Part shown: one piece after another, positions 1-7,540 of the stretch
How positions within the stretch are numbered: the stretch's first letter is position 1
How the letters are laid out: every line of letters starts with the position of its first letter
NCBI GenBank assembly: GCA_023460055.1
Contig: JAEWRJ010000085.1
Location: 1 to 36,257 of the forward strand
From: Bacillota bacterium
Lineage (GTDB): Bacteria > Bacillota > Clostridia > Christensenellales > Aristaeellaceae
Length of the DNA stretch: 36,257 nt
Direction of reading: 5' to 3'
Program-made: the position numbers and the translations under genes
The notes under the pieces: model-generated
Seen by the model: the letters and a program-made list of their open reading frames with translations, nothing else
Told to the model about the DNA's origin: nothing
Database searches by the model: none

Positions 1-120
1 CAGCGCGTGGCGGAGACGCTTGAATATGAAAACCTTGAAGATGTCAGCCGGGACGATCTGGATACGCTGCTGGATCTGTGCCTGTCAAAGGACGACAAAG
101 CCGTGAAAATGTACAGGTAA
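1..120 (+). CDS. C-terminal end of an unknown protein (5' truncated)
   Basis: An open frame enters from the left edge in frame 1 and stops at TAA 118-120, giving 39 residues. The tail is acidic and probably helical, with many Leu, Asp and Glu residues, and ends in KAVKMYR. No family can be recognised from so short a piece. It reads in the same direction as the next gene but is separated from it by about 280 bases that include a good promoter, so the two are probably separate transcription units. The frame is supported only by being open and by its codon choice. Confidence 0.5.
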   Translation, partial: QRVAETLEYENLEDVSRDDLDTLLDLCLSKDDKAVKMYR

Positions 121-324
121 GTCCATGGTTTGCATTGAGCAGGGATAGACGCGAAACACGCCGAAACAATTACCTATGTCTTGGTTATTCACTTCTTCAT
201 TCAGCATTCCACATTCAAAATTTAGCATTTGCCGCAAAAGCGGCACTGAATTCAGCATGACCGTCGTTAAAAATCGCCTCCGGCGGCAAAAATCGCGGTT
301 TAGAATCCATTTGCCCCCATCGGG
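121..324. repeat. Repeat-like intergenic stretch with CATTC-type words and a short hairpin
   Basis: No gene is evident here. Between about 190 and 260 the words ATTCAGC, ATTCCAC, ATTCAAA and TTTAGCA follow each other at 7-8 base steps. They are followed by a hairpin with 6-bp arms, TGCCGC (230-235) and GCGGCA (240-245), around an AAAA loop, and then by GAATTCAGCATGA. Low-complexity CATTC-rich elements of this look occur between genes in many environmental genomes. That comparison is from memory and was not tested. There is only one copy in this window. Confidence 0.4.
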
Positions 325-354
325 TTGACATAAGGCCTCCATCCCCCCTATACT
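325..354 (+). promoter_or_regulatory. Sigma-A-type promoter of the HTH/sigma-like gene pair
   Basis: The -35 box TTGACA (325-330) is a perfect match. The -10 box TATACT (349-354) matches five of six positions, and the spacer is 18 bases. Transcription should start near 361, giving a leader of about 40 bases before the GTG start at 403. It is among the best promoter matches in the window. Confidence 0.65.
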
Positions 355-402
355 CGGACTCGCAAAAGAGAACAAATGTTCTTATTTCGAGGAGGGATTT
401 GG

Positions 403-594
403 GTGACGGGCGACAAGACAAACTTATCATGGACGGCGCAGCTGGCGCTTCGGGGGATCAGCCGCCGCGAGGCCGCCCAAACGCTGTACTTGAGCCAGAG
501 CGCGCTGAACAAGAAGCTGCGGGGGGAGGCAGGCTTCACCAAAGAGGAAGAGGAGAGGCTTCACGCCCTGATCAAAAGGGGGCGGAAGGCTTGA
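403..594 (+). CDS. Small helix-turn-helix DNA-binding protein
   Basis: A 63-residue protein. The start is GTG 403, placed 6 bases after a strong GAGGAGGG site (389-396). An upstream in-frame ATG at 376 has no comparable site. The middle of the protein (GISRREAAQTLYLSQSALNKKL) reads as a helix-turn-helix of the XRE/Cro kind: a first helix with REAA, a turn, then a recognition helix SQSALNKKL. A basic and acidic tail, KEEEERLHALIKRGRKA, follows. It overlaps the next gene by 4 bases at TTGA, so the two are translationally coupled. Small HTH proteins next to ArpU/sigma-like proteins are typical of phage regulatory modules. No other phage gene is visible here, so a remnant or domesticated pair is possible. 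Confidence 0.65.
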   Translation: MTGDKTNLSWTAQLALRGISRREAAQTLYLSQSALNKKLRGEAGFTKEEEERLHALIKRGRKA

Positions 595-947
595 GCGCGG
601 AAAACTATCTGATGGACATCAAGCAGTCAGACCGCCGCATCGGTGAGCTGGTGAGGCTGCAGACGATGATGGCGGGCACCCCTGCCCCCAATGAACAGAT
701 CGCAAGAGACCGCGCGGCGCTGGAAGAGCAGATCACCAGGAGCTATGAGGATAGCCTGAGCGAGCGAAAGCGGGCGCAGCGGTTCATCGACAGGCTGCCT
801 GACCCGGTGGAACGCCAGGCGCTGACGCTGTTTTACCTCAGGCACTTGACCTGCGATGAGGCGGCGGAGATCATGGGCTTTACCCCCCGGCAGCTCTACC
901 GCGTGAAGCGGCGAGCGCTGATGCACCTGGAAGGCCTGCTGCTGTAG
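591..947 (+). CDS. Sigma-70 region 4-like protein (phage RinA/ArpU/DUF1492 type)
   Basis: A 118-residue protein starting at TTG 591, which overlaps the stop of the upstream gene (TTGA) and follows a purine-rich GGGGGCGGAAGG stretch. The N-terminal half is a charged helix (DIKQSDRRIGELVRLQTMM, then repeated Glu/Arg), probably a coiled coil. The C-terminal 45 residues hold LPDPVERQALTLFYLRH, then CDEAAEIMGFTPRQLYRVKRRAL. This is the sigma-70 region 4 pattern: a helix ending in LRY/LRH-like residues, then an HTH whose second helix would contact DNA. Short proteins of this architecture act as late-gene activators in phages of Gram-positive bacteria. The reading frame upstream of 591 is probably not translated in this phase because the other gene occupies it. 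Confidence 0.65.
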   Translation: MSAENYLMDIKQSDRRIGELVRLQTMMAGTPAPNEQIARDRAALEEQITRSYEDSLSERKRAQRFIDRLPDPVERQALTLFYLRHLTCDEAAEIMGFTPRQLYRVKRRALMHLEGLLL

Positions 948-987
948 ACCTTTCCGGGTGAATGTTTCCCCAAGTATACTTCTCCGT

Positions 988-1088
988 TTCCGTGTATTCC
1001 GTGTGGTCCGTGGTTAATCAATCTCTTGCGGCAATAAACGACAGCTGTGAGAAGGTAACGAACCACAGACCACACGGAACACACGGAA
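988..1088. repeat. Long imperfect inverted repeat built of CCGTGT units
   Basis: The left arm (988-1015) and right arm (1061-1088) are inverted copies matching at 26 of 28 positions, separated by 45 bases. Each arm is itself built from near-repeats of TTCCGTGT followed by GGTCCGTGG or GGTCTGTGG, a 9-10 base period. It lies between the ends of two convergent genes, so it could fold into a hairpin that stops transcription from both sides, but there is no T run. The word structure resembles a family of CCGTG/CTGTG-rich repeats scattered through many environmental genomes (recalled, not searched). Confidence 0.7.
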
Positions 1089-1097
1089 GGATAAGAG

Positions 1098-1868
1098 TCA
1101 TCTGCTTGATTCGGATGAATAGAGCAGCCTTTCCATCTTCTTCACCGCTTCCTCCCCGCCGGAGGACAGCAGGCGGACGCTCCCCTGCCCGGCGCGGGGG
1201 TTCAGCAGGGCTCTTTCATCCAATATCTCCTTCAGCTCGCGGCATACCCGCGGGCTGTCGTCTATCATGGCGGCTTCCGGAAAGAAGGGCGCGATGGCTT
1301 CCTTTAAGAAAGGATAGTGCGTGCAGCCAAGCACCACCACATCGATCTTCTGACGCAGGTACGGGGCGAACAGCGCGGCGAGGAAATCGCGTAATTTCTC
1401 CCCCGATAGCTCCTCCCGCTCCACAAACTCCATCAGTCCGGGCGCAGGCAGGTCGATCACATGATCCCCGTGGGCGGCATAGAGCGCCTGATAGCGCGGG
1501 GTTTTGAAGGTCGCGGGCGTCGCCAGGGCCAGGATAGAGCCATCCCGCCTGAACGCCTGCGCCGCCTCCAGCGCCGGCTGGATACCCAGCACAGGGATGG
1601 GCAGCTCCTGCCTGAGGGTTTCCAGCGATACGCCGGTAGCAGTGTTGCAGGCGATCACCAGGGCCTTGATGCCCTCCTCCAGCAGCCTGTGCGCCGCCGC
1701 GCGGGTGAGCGCCAGGATATCCGCCGGCTCCCGCACGCCGTAGGGAGCGTTCTTCGAATCGCCAAAGTAGATATAGTCTTCACGCGGCAGGGCCTTGAGC
1801 GCCTCGCGCAAAACGCTCAGGCCGCCCATGCCGCTGTCAAAAAAACCGATGGGAGCTGTGTTATTCAT
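1098..1868 (-). CDS. murI: Glutamate racemase
   Basis: A 256-residue cytoplasmic enzyme that interconverts L- and D-glutamate, supplying D-Glu for peptidoglycan. Counting from the chosen start, the signatures are GFFDSGMGG near residue 11 (Asp), YFGDSKNAPYG near 36, the first catalytic cysteine in ACNTA (C74), and the second cysteine and histidine in LGCTHYP (C182, H184). The start is the ATG whose GGAGG lies 7 bases upstream. Another ATG is 3 bases earlier, and a GTG 21 bases earlier would overlap the ribosome site. Length is normal for the family. It lies downstream of the LacI gene on the same strand but has its own promoter. Confidence 0.93.
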   Translation of the reverse strand: MNNTAPIGFFDSGMGGLSVLREALKALPREDYIYFGDSKNAPYGVREPADILALTRAAAHRLLEEGIKALVIACNTATGVSLETLRQELPIPVLGIQPALEAAQAFRRDGSILALATPATFKTPRYQALYAAHGDHVIDLPAPGLMEFVEREELSGEKLRDFLAALFAPYLRQKIDVVVLGCTHYPFLKEAIAPFFPEAAMIDDSPRVCRELKEILDERALLNPRAGQGSVRLLSSGGEEAVKKMERLLYSSESSR

Positions 1869-1922
1869 CATCCATCCTCCGCAAAGCACGATTGTCGGAT
1901 CGCCTGCCGTGCCATTGGATTT

Positions 1923-1952
1923 ATTATAGACAGCCTAAATCTTGGATGTCAA
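1923..1952 (-). promoter_or_regulatory. Promoter of murI
   Basis: On the minus strand a perfect -35 TTGACA (1947-1952) and a perfect -10 TATAAT (1923-1928) are separated by 18 bases, about 55 bases upstream of the murI start. Both boxes are consensus, so murI is probably expressed constitutively, as suits a cell-wall gene, and independently of the upstream lacI-type gene. Confidence 0.75.
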
Positions 1953-1984
1953 AGGAATGACCCCTGAGTTTGCCGCAGTTTAAT

Positions 1985-2962
1985 TCAGGTTGATTCCCGT
2001 ATGACCAGGGAGACGGGGAAGATGCTGCCCACTGGCGCGGCCTCGCCCCTGCACTGCGCGTCGATATAGGCGATGGCGCTGCGGCAGATGGAATCTACAT
2101 CCTGATGGATCGTCGTAATCGGCGGTGATGTGAGAGAGGCGATCTCCGTATCGTCATACCCCACGATTTTAAGCCGCTGCGGGACGGCAATGCCTTTGCG
2201 GAAGCATTCCTGAAGGATCTGAGCGGCAATAATGTCGTTGGATGTAAATACCCCGTCGACATCCGGGTATGCCTCCAGGAAATGCCTGGCCATATCCGAA
2301 TACTGCATGGAGATAAACTGCTCTTCGCTTGCATCCAGCAGCACATAGGGCAGATCATGTTTCAGGCAGGCATCCCGGAACCCTTCAAATCGCTTGTTGG
2401 CATGCATGTCAAGGAAAGAGCTGCCGCTGATATGCGCAAGTTTCCTGCAGCCGCGGCTGATCAGATGCTCCGTAGCCATCATGCCGCCCTGGTAGTTTTC
2501 AGAGCAGATGTAGGGAATACCGGTGGATATGATGCGGTCGATCGATACCAGGGGGGCATCGATGCCGGTAAATTCGTGGATATCCTGCGTGCGGGTGGCT
2601 AGAATGATGCCGGCGACCTTATTGGCGCGCAGCATGCCCAGGTAGTCGATCTCTTTGGCTTTCTCATGGTTGGAGTTGCACAGCAGCAGCTTGTAGCCCT
2701 TTTCAAAGGCATAACGCTCAGTCTTTTCGGCGATCATCCCAAAGAAGGGGTTGCTGGTGGACGGCACGATCAGGCCGATGAAGGTACTGCGCTGAAGAGA
2801 AAGGCTCCTGGCCAGCTCATTGGGCAGATAGTTCAGCTCACGCATCGCCCGCTCAATTTTTTGCCTGGTCTTTTTGCTGACATTGGCATGGCCGTTAAGC
2901 ATACGCGATACCGTTGTAACAGTAACTCCCGCCCTTTGGGCGACATCCTTTTGTGTGATCAC
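1985..2962 (-). CDS. LacI-family transcriptional repressor
   Basis: A 325-residue regulator. Residues 3-22 (TQKDVAQRAGVTVTTVSRML) form the classic LacI HTH, followed by the hinge helix LPNELARSL near residues 46-55. A periplasmic-binding-protein-like effector domain then runs from IGLIVPSTSNPFFG onward. The start is GTG 2962, 8 bases after AGGAG. The gene is divergent from the sugar importer operon that begins at 3269, and the shared region holds a palindrome typical of this family's operators. The likely role is repression of that operon until a sugar or sugar phosphate binds. The effector cannot be read from the sequence. Confidence 0.92.
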   Translation of the reverse strand: MITQKDVAQRAGVTVTTVSRMLNGHANVSKKTRQKIERAMRELNYLPNELARSLSLQRSTFIGLIVPSTSNPFFGMIAEKTERYAFEKGYKLLLCNSNHEKAKEIDYLGMLRANKVAGIILATRTQDIHEFTGIDAPLVSIDRIISTGIPYICSENYQGGMMATEHLISRGCRKLAHISGSSFLDMHANKRFEGFRDACLKHDLPYVLLDASEEQFISMQYSDMARHFLEAYPDVDGVFTSNDIIAAQILQECFRKGIAVPQRLKIVGYDDTEIASLTSPPITTIHQDVDSICRSAIAYIDAQCRGEAAPVGSIFPVSLVIREST

Positions 2963-2996
2963 GCGTTCATCTCCTTTGCCTTTGCCAATTGATGAA

Positions 2997-3025
2997 AGAC
3001 TATCAGAAACCCTTTAGCCTGTCAA
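2997..3025 (-). promoter_or_regulatory. Candidate promoter of the lacI-type gene with a half operator
   Basis: On the minus strand TTGACA (3020-3025) and TAGTCT (2997-3002, three of six matches) are 17 bases apart and about 35 bases upstream of the GTG start. On the plus strand the -35 box is part of TGTCAACC (3020-3027). This is the same half-site that begins the operator at 3171, so autoregulation is plausible. Confidence 0.45.
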
Positions 3026-3170
3026 CCAAATTGTTATACGCGCGTCAATTTCTATATGGGGCACAATACCGCAAAACGGCATATCTTATACTTATTAGGC
3101 AAATAGATTCTCACAATATACATTTATTACTTCATTCTTACAACAACCTAAATGTATGTGGAAATATTTT

Positions 3171-3186
3171 TGTCAACCGCTTGACA
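3171..3186 (+). promoter_or_regulatory. Probable LacI-type operator overlapping the operon's -35 box
   Basis: TGTCAACCGCTTGACA is an inverted repeat with 6-bp perfect arms (TGTCAA/TTGACA) and a central C-G step, as LacI-family operators usually have. The right arm is also the perfect -35 box of the operon promoter, so a bound repressor would block RNA polymerase. Confidence 0.6.
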
Positions 3187-3209
3187 TCCCGTCTTTTCGA
3201 TGTTACCCT
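3181..3209 (+). promoter_or_regulatory. Promoter of the first sugar importer operon
   Basis: The -35 box is TTGACA (3181-3186), followed by a 17-base spacer and a weak -10 box TACCCT (3204-3209). A TG one base before the -10 box makes it an extended -10 type. The expected start near 3216 gives a leader of about 50 bases before the ATG at 3269. Confidence 0.5.
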
Positions 3210-3268
3210 TTTTTCATCAAGAGGAGGCAGTCATCTGCCGTCAAAAATATCGGGGAGGTAAAACACAC

Positions 3269-4759
3269 ATGAAACCCATCAAGCGACTGCTGCTGCTGAC
3301 ACTGTGCGCCGCGCTGGCATTATCCATGAACATCCAGGCGCTGGCGTCCGGCACCTACGACAAGGTCACCTACGCCTACGCGACATTCAACAACATCCCT
3401 TCGGAAGAAGCGCTCAGCGAAGTGGAAGAAGCGATCAACGTCATTACGCGCGAAAAGATCTCGGTAGAGGTCGAACTGGTTCCCATTGAGATCTGGAACT
3501 ATTCTTCCCAGGTCAGCCTGGCGCTCCAGGGCGGCGAGAAGATGGACCTGATCCAGTCGCTGGGCGATTTCAACACCGCCGTCAGCACCGGGATGACCCT
3601 TGATATCACCGATATGCTCGACAGCCTGGCCCCCGAAAGCAAAGCCCTGGTGGGCGACGCGTGGCTGGCCGCGACCAGCCATGAAGGCCGCGTTTACGGC
3701 ATCCCCACCTTCAAGCCCATTGCCCTGACCCCGATGGTCATCTACCGCAAGGACATAGCCGACGCGATCGGCCTTGATATGAGCGCGGTGAACAGCGTGG
3801 GAGACATGACTGATGTTCTGCGCAAAGTGAAGGCCGCTTACCCGGATATGACCCCGCTGGCAGCCGTCAATACCGGCAATATCGGCGTCGGCCTGACCGT
3901 CCCCAATGTCGACTACCTCACAGACAACTACTTCTCCCCCAAGGGCGTGCTGCTCAATGACGAGCTGACCGTTGTTGATTTCTACGCCTCGGAGGCGTTC
4001 GCGCAGGTGTGCGAGCTTGCCCATACCTGGTATAACGAGAACCTGGTCATGAAGGACGCGGCCACCACTGCCAGCGCGGCCTCGGAGCTGATGTCTTCGG
4101 GCAACTATTTCTGCTACATCGCCTCCTACAGCTACCCCGAAGCGGATACGGCCGCCAGCCTTGAAGCGGTGACGGGCGGCTATCCCCTGGGCGCGAAGAT
4201 CATCGGATCGGCTTTTCTGGACACCTCATCTATCAACGCGCTGACCTGGATGGTCGCCTCAACTTCCAAAGTGCCCGAAGCCGCCCTCAAGTTCCTGAAC
4301 CTGACCTTCACGGACAAAGACGTCGTCAACCTGATCATCTACGGCCTGGAAGGCAGGGACTATGTATGGAACGATGACGGAACCGTTCGCTACCCCGACA
4401 ATCAGGACTCAACGACCGTGCCTTACACGGCACAGCTGTCCTGCGGCACACTGGGCAACTTCTTCATCATGCACCCGATGCAGGGCACCAACCCCGCCTC
4501 ACTTGACTGGGAGCTTGAGCAGAACAAAAACGCGAAAACATCCGTCGCCATGGGCTTCACCTTTGACAGCAGCCCCGTCAAAGCGGAGTATACGGCAGTC
4601 ACCAACGTGATCGAGCAGTATCTGCCGGGCCTGATCTGCGGAAGCGCTGACCCCAAGACGGAGATCCCCCTGTTCCTGGAAAGGCTGGCTGACGCCGGAC
4701 TGGGCGAGATCATCGCGCAGAAACAGGCCCAGCTTGACGCCTGGCTGGCCGCGAAGTAA
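3269..4759 (+). CDS. Sugar ABC transporter substrate-binding protein, DUF3502 type
   Basis: A 496-residue secreted protein that captures a carbohydrate outside the cell and delivers it to the two permeases encoded next. Residues 1-26 are a signal peptide: MKPIKR, a hydrophobic core, then IQALA before the cut. No convincing lipobox cysteine is seen, so anchoring is uncertain. The C-terminal 70 residues (MGFTFDSSPVKAEY, then NVIEQYLPGL, then QAQLDAW) fit the DUF3502 domain of LplA/YtcQ-like binding proteins. The start is ATG 3269 after GGGGAGG at 3252-3258. An upstream in-frame extension has no ribosome site. A strong hairpin follows the gene. No ATPase is encoded nearby; such systems usually share a general MsmX-type ATPase. 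Confidence 0.88.
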   Translation: MKPIKRLLLLTLCAALALSMNIQALASGTYDKVTYAYATFNNIPSEEALSEVEEAINVITREKISVEVELVPIEIWNYSSQVSLALQGGEKMDLIQSLGDFNTAVSTGMTLDITDMLDSLAPESKALVGDAWLAATSHEGRVYGIPTFKPIALTPMVIYRKDIADAIGLDMSAVNSVGDMTDVLRKVKAAYPDMTPLAAVNTGNIGVGLTVPNVDYLTDNYFSPKGVLLNDELTVVDFYASEAFAQVCELAHTWYNENLVMKDAATTASAASELMSSGNYFCYIASYSYPEADTAASLEAVTGGYPLGAKIIGSAFLDTSSINALTWMVASTSKVPEAALKFLNLTFTDKDVVNLIIYGLEGRDYVWNDDGTVRYPDNQDSTTVPYTAQLSCGTLGNFFIMHPMQGTNPASLDWELEQNKNAKTSVAMGFTFDSSPVKAEYTAVTNVIEQYLPGLICGSADPKTEIPLFLERLADAGLGEIIAQKQAQLDAWLAAK

Positions 4760-4787
4760 CGCTGCCTGAAGTATTCCGTCTACACCC

Positions 4788-4813
4788 CCGGGAGAGGGGA
4801 AACCCTCTCCCGG
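4788..4813 (+). terminator. Intercistronic hairpin after the binding-protein gene
   Basis: Eleven-base perfect arms (4788-4798 and 4803-4813) close a stable GAAA tetraloop. No T run follows, and the permease ribosome site AAGGAG lies only 10 bases downstream. It is therefore more likely an mRNA-protecting or partial-termination element that keeps binding-protein levels above permease levels than a full terminator. Confidence 0.6.
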
Positions 4814-4836
4814 AGCAACGTCAAGGAGCGCCTGCC

Positions 4837-5757
4837 GTGAAGAAGAAAAGAACGAAAAAAAGAGGAAGCACCCTGCCGCTGCTCATCATCGCGTCGCCGG
4901 GTATCGCCTATCTGTTGATTAACAGCTACCTGCCCATGTTCGGTGTTTTTCTGGCCTTTAAGGATTTCAACTATTTCAAGGGCATCTTCGGCAGCGACTG
5001 GAATGGCTTTGACAATTTCACCTTCCTGTTCAAAACGCGGGACGCCCTGATCATGACACGCAATACGATCGCGTATAACGCTGTATTTATCATACTGGGC
5101 ACCGCGATGGCAGTGTTTGCCGCCATCCTGATGAGCGAGCTTGGAAAGCGTTCCCGCGTCAAGTATTTCCAATCCGCCCTGCTCCTGCCCAACCTTCTCT
5201 CATGGGTCGTTATCGGGTATATCGGCTACGCTTTTCTCAACGCGGACACGGGATTTATCAACAACACCTTATATAAAAGCATGGGCCTTCAAACAATCAG
5301 CTGGTACTCAACGCCGGGGCCGTGGCCTTTCATCCTGACCCTGGTTTATCTGTGGAAATCGCTTGGCATCAGCTCGGTCATCTATATGGCCAGCATCTCA
5401 GGCATAGACCCCGGCATATTCGAAGCCGCCCAGCTTGACGGCGCTTCCAAACTGCAGCAGATCACGCGCATCACCCTGCCGATGCTTAAGCCGACCGTCA
5501 TCATCATGACGCTGATGGCCATCGGCCGTATATTTTATTCTGACTTCGGCCTGTTTTATCAGGTGCCGCAAAACTCAGGCAGGCTGTTTGAGGTGACTCA
5601 GACGATCGATACCTATGTGTACAGGGGGCTGATGGAGCGCAATGACGTGGGCATGTCAGCGGCAGCCGCGCTCTACCAGTCAGCGGTCGGGTTTATTCTC
5701 GTATTGGGCGCGAACGGCCTGGTGCGGGCATACAATCCCGAGAACGCGTTGTTTTAG
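4837..5757 (+). CDS. Sugar ABC transporter permease, LplB/YteP type
   Basis: A 306-residue inner-membrane permease with about six membrane helices. The N-terminus (PLLIIASPGIAYLLINSYLPMFGVFLAFKDFN) is characteristic of the LplB/YteP branch of carbohydrate permeases. The cytoplasmic EAA loop that docks the ATPase is seen near residues 193-215: FEAAQLDGASKLQQITRITLP. The start is GTG 4837, 8 bases after AAGGAG. It lies in an operon with the binding protein upstream and the partner permease 9 bases downstream. Confidence 0.9.
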   Translation: MKKKRTKKRGSTLPLLIIASPGIAYLLINSYLPMFGVFLAFKDFNYFKGIFGSDWNGFDNFTFLFKTRDALIMTRNTIAYNAVFIILGTAMAVFAAILMSELGKRSRVKYFQSALLLPNLLSWVVIGYIGYAFLNADTGFINNTLYKSMGLQTISWYSTPGPWPFILTLVYLWKSLGISSVIYMASISGIDPGIFEAAQLDGASKLQQITRITLPMLKPTVIIMTLMAIGRIFYSDFGLFYQVPQNSGRLFEVTQTIDTYVYRGLMERNDVGMSAAAALYQSAVGFILVLGANGLVRAYNPENALF

Positions 5758-5766
5758 GAGAACGAG

Positions 5767-6663
5767 ATGAAAAAGACATTAAACGACAGCAGGGGCATGC
5801 GCATATTCGCTACAATTGTCCTTTTTATACTCTCCGCAACGGCGCTTCTGCCGATCCTGCTGATCGCCATCGGCTCGATCACCAACGAGAACGACCTGAT
5901 CCGTTCCGGCTACAGCTATTTTCCTGCCAGGCTCAGCCTTGACTCGTACTATTATATGGTCAAGCAGAGCCAGATGATCCTGCGGGCCTACGGGGTATCG
6001 ATATTTGTTGCCGTCGCCGGCACCCTGATCAGCCTGATCCTCACCACCACGCTTGCCTACCCCATGTCCAGGCGGGACTTCCGCTACAGGAACATACTGG
6101 CCTTCTTTGTCTTCTTCACCATGCTGTTCAGCGGCGGCGTTGTATCCTCCTATATCATGTGGACCAGGATATTCAGCATCAAAAACACGCTGCTGGCCCT
6201 GATCGTGCCCAACTACCTCGTCACCGCTTTCAATGTATTCCTGGTGCGCAACTACTATGTCAACAGCATCCCGGAAGCGCTGATCGAGTCAGCGCAGATA
6301 GACGGCGCGCGTGAACACACCATCTTCCTGAGGATCATGATCCCCCTGGCGGTCCCGAGCATCGCGACCATCAGCCTGTTTACCGCGATCATTTATTGGA
6401 ACGACTGGATAAACGGCCTGTACTATATTTCAGACGCGAAGCTCTTCGGCATTCAGAATCTGCTGATCCGGATCATGAACAACATACAATTCTTAAAAGT
6501 AAGCACCAACGCGGCGCTCCTGGGAACTCAGAAAGTGGACCTTCCGGGATCATCGGTGCGCATGGCGATGGCCGTGATAGGCATCCTGCCTATCCTGATC
6601 ATCTATCCATTCGCCCAGAAATACTTTATCAAGGGCGTTATCCTTGGCGCGGTCAAGGGCTGA
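5767..6663 (+). CDS. Sugar ABC transporter permease, LplC/YtcP type
   Basis: A 298-residue permease that pairs with the preceding one. It has the usual features of the YtcP branch: an N-terminal membrane helix, the phrase TMLFSGGVVSSYI in the middle, an EAA loop near residues 170-195 (IESAQIDGAREHTIFLRIMIPLAVP), and a C-terminal QKYFIKGVILGAVKG that is highly typical of this group. The start is ATG 5767 after AGGAG. The five catabolic genes follow in the same direction with little spacing. Confidence 0.9.
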   Translation: MKKTLNDSRGMRIFATIVLFILSATALLPILLIAIGSITNENDLIRSGYSYFPARLSLDSYYYMVKQSQMILRAYGVSIFVAVAGTLISLILTTTLAYPMSRRDFRYRNILAFFVFFTMLFSGGVVSSYIMWTRIFSIKNTLLALIVPNYLVTAFNVFLVRNYYVNSIPEALIESAQIDGAREHTIFLRIMIPLAVPSIATISLFTAIIYWNDWINGLYYISDAKLFGIQNLLIRIMNNIQFLKVSTNAALLGTQKVDLPGSSVRMAMAVIGILPILIIYPFAQKYFIKGVILGAVKG

Positions 6664-6681
6664 CGCGGAAAGGACAGAAGG

Positions 6682-7521
6682 ATGACTGTTGGAGAAATCA
6701 TAGATGCTGTCATCAAAAAGACGGGCGCGCAGAGGCTTGCGCACGACATGACCTGCGATCACTTGATGGCGGGCAGCCTTGACGCGAAGGTGACAAAAAT
6801 CGTCACCACCTTCATGGCCACCGCGGATGTGATCCGCAAGGCTATAGATTTGGGAGCGGATCTGATCATCACACACGAGCCGACCTGGTTCACAGGGAAG
6901 GATGACACGCTCTGGCTTGAAGGAGACCCTGTATACCTGGCAAAGAAAAAGCTGATCGACGACAGCGGCATCGCCATATGGCGCTTTCACGACCATATGC
7001 ATATGGATCACGATGACGGTATATTCAGGGGCTTTGATGAAGAAATGGGATGGTCATCCTACAGGATGGCGCCTGATCCGCAGGCTCAGGGCTTTTTCGC
7101 CGGGCGCTTTGACTGCTGTTATAAGATACCCGCCACAACCCTGGGCGGGCTGGCGGATTTTCTGAAACAAAAGTTTGAGCTGAAGGCCATCCGCGTGATC
7201 GGGGATCCCGATAGCCCTGTTGAGCGCGTGGGCGTTTTGCCGGGCGGCGGCAGCCTGGGCCTCGGGGTTGAATACATGCCCATGCAGCTGATGCGCAGAC
7301 GCGATCTGGACACGCTGATCTGCGGCGACATCACCGAGTGGACGCTTCCCGCCTACGCGCGGGACGCGTATCAGCTGGGCTTTGGCAAGTCGATCATCGT
7401 TCTGGGCCATGAGCGCAGCGAAGAACCCGGCATGAAGCACCTTGGCACGTGGATGGCCCCGATAGTGGACGGCATCCCGGTCGTGTTCGTTGATTCAGGC
7501 GAACCCTTTACCATGTATTAA
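6682..7521 (+). CDS. Nif3-like dinuclear metal centre protein
   Basis: A 279-residue protein of the NIF3/DUF34 family, whose members form ring-like hexamers with a two-metal site and often have unproven function. Visible ligands are H65 in LIITHEP, D104 in FHDHMH, and the C-terminal pair H243 and E247 in LGHERSEE. The last pair corresponds to the His-x3-Glu pair of E. coli YbgI. The usual second His of the THH motif is Glu66 here. The start is ATG 6682 after AAAGGA. Placement between sugar permeases and an esterase is unusual and suggests a dedicated, perhaps hydrolytic, role on the imported compound. That is inference. Confidence 0.8.
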   Translation: MTVGEIIDAVIKKTGAQRLAHDMTCDHLMAGSLDAKVTKIVTTFMATADVIRKAIDLGADLIITHEPTWFTGKDDTLWLEGDPVYLAKKKLIDDSGIAIWRFHDHMHMDHDDGIFRGFDEEMGWSSYRMAPDPQAQGFFAGRFDCCYKIPATTLGGLADFLKQKFELKAIRVIGDPDSPVERVGVLPGGGSLGLGVEYMPMQLMRRRDLDTLICGDITEWTLPAYARDAYQLGFGKSIIVLGHERSEEPGMKHLGTWMAPIVDGIPVVFVDSGEPFTMY

Positions 7522-7540
7522 GATAGGGAGGTACATCGAT

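Noticed and set aside
399..590. Longer form of the sigma-like protein starting at TTG 399
   Set aside because: The added 64 residues are Gly/Arg/Pro-rich, without structure, and overlap the HTH gene in another frame. TTG 591 has a ribosome site and overlaps the upstream stop.
962..1507. Plus-strand frame of 181 codons running into murI
   Set aside because: It begins inside the inverted repeat and then runs antisense to glutamate racemase with Arg/Pro/Ser-rich text.
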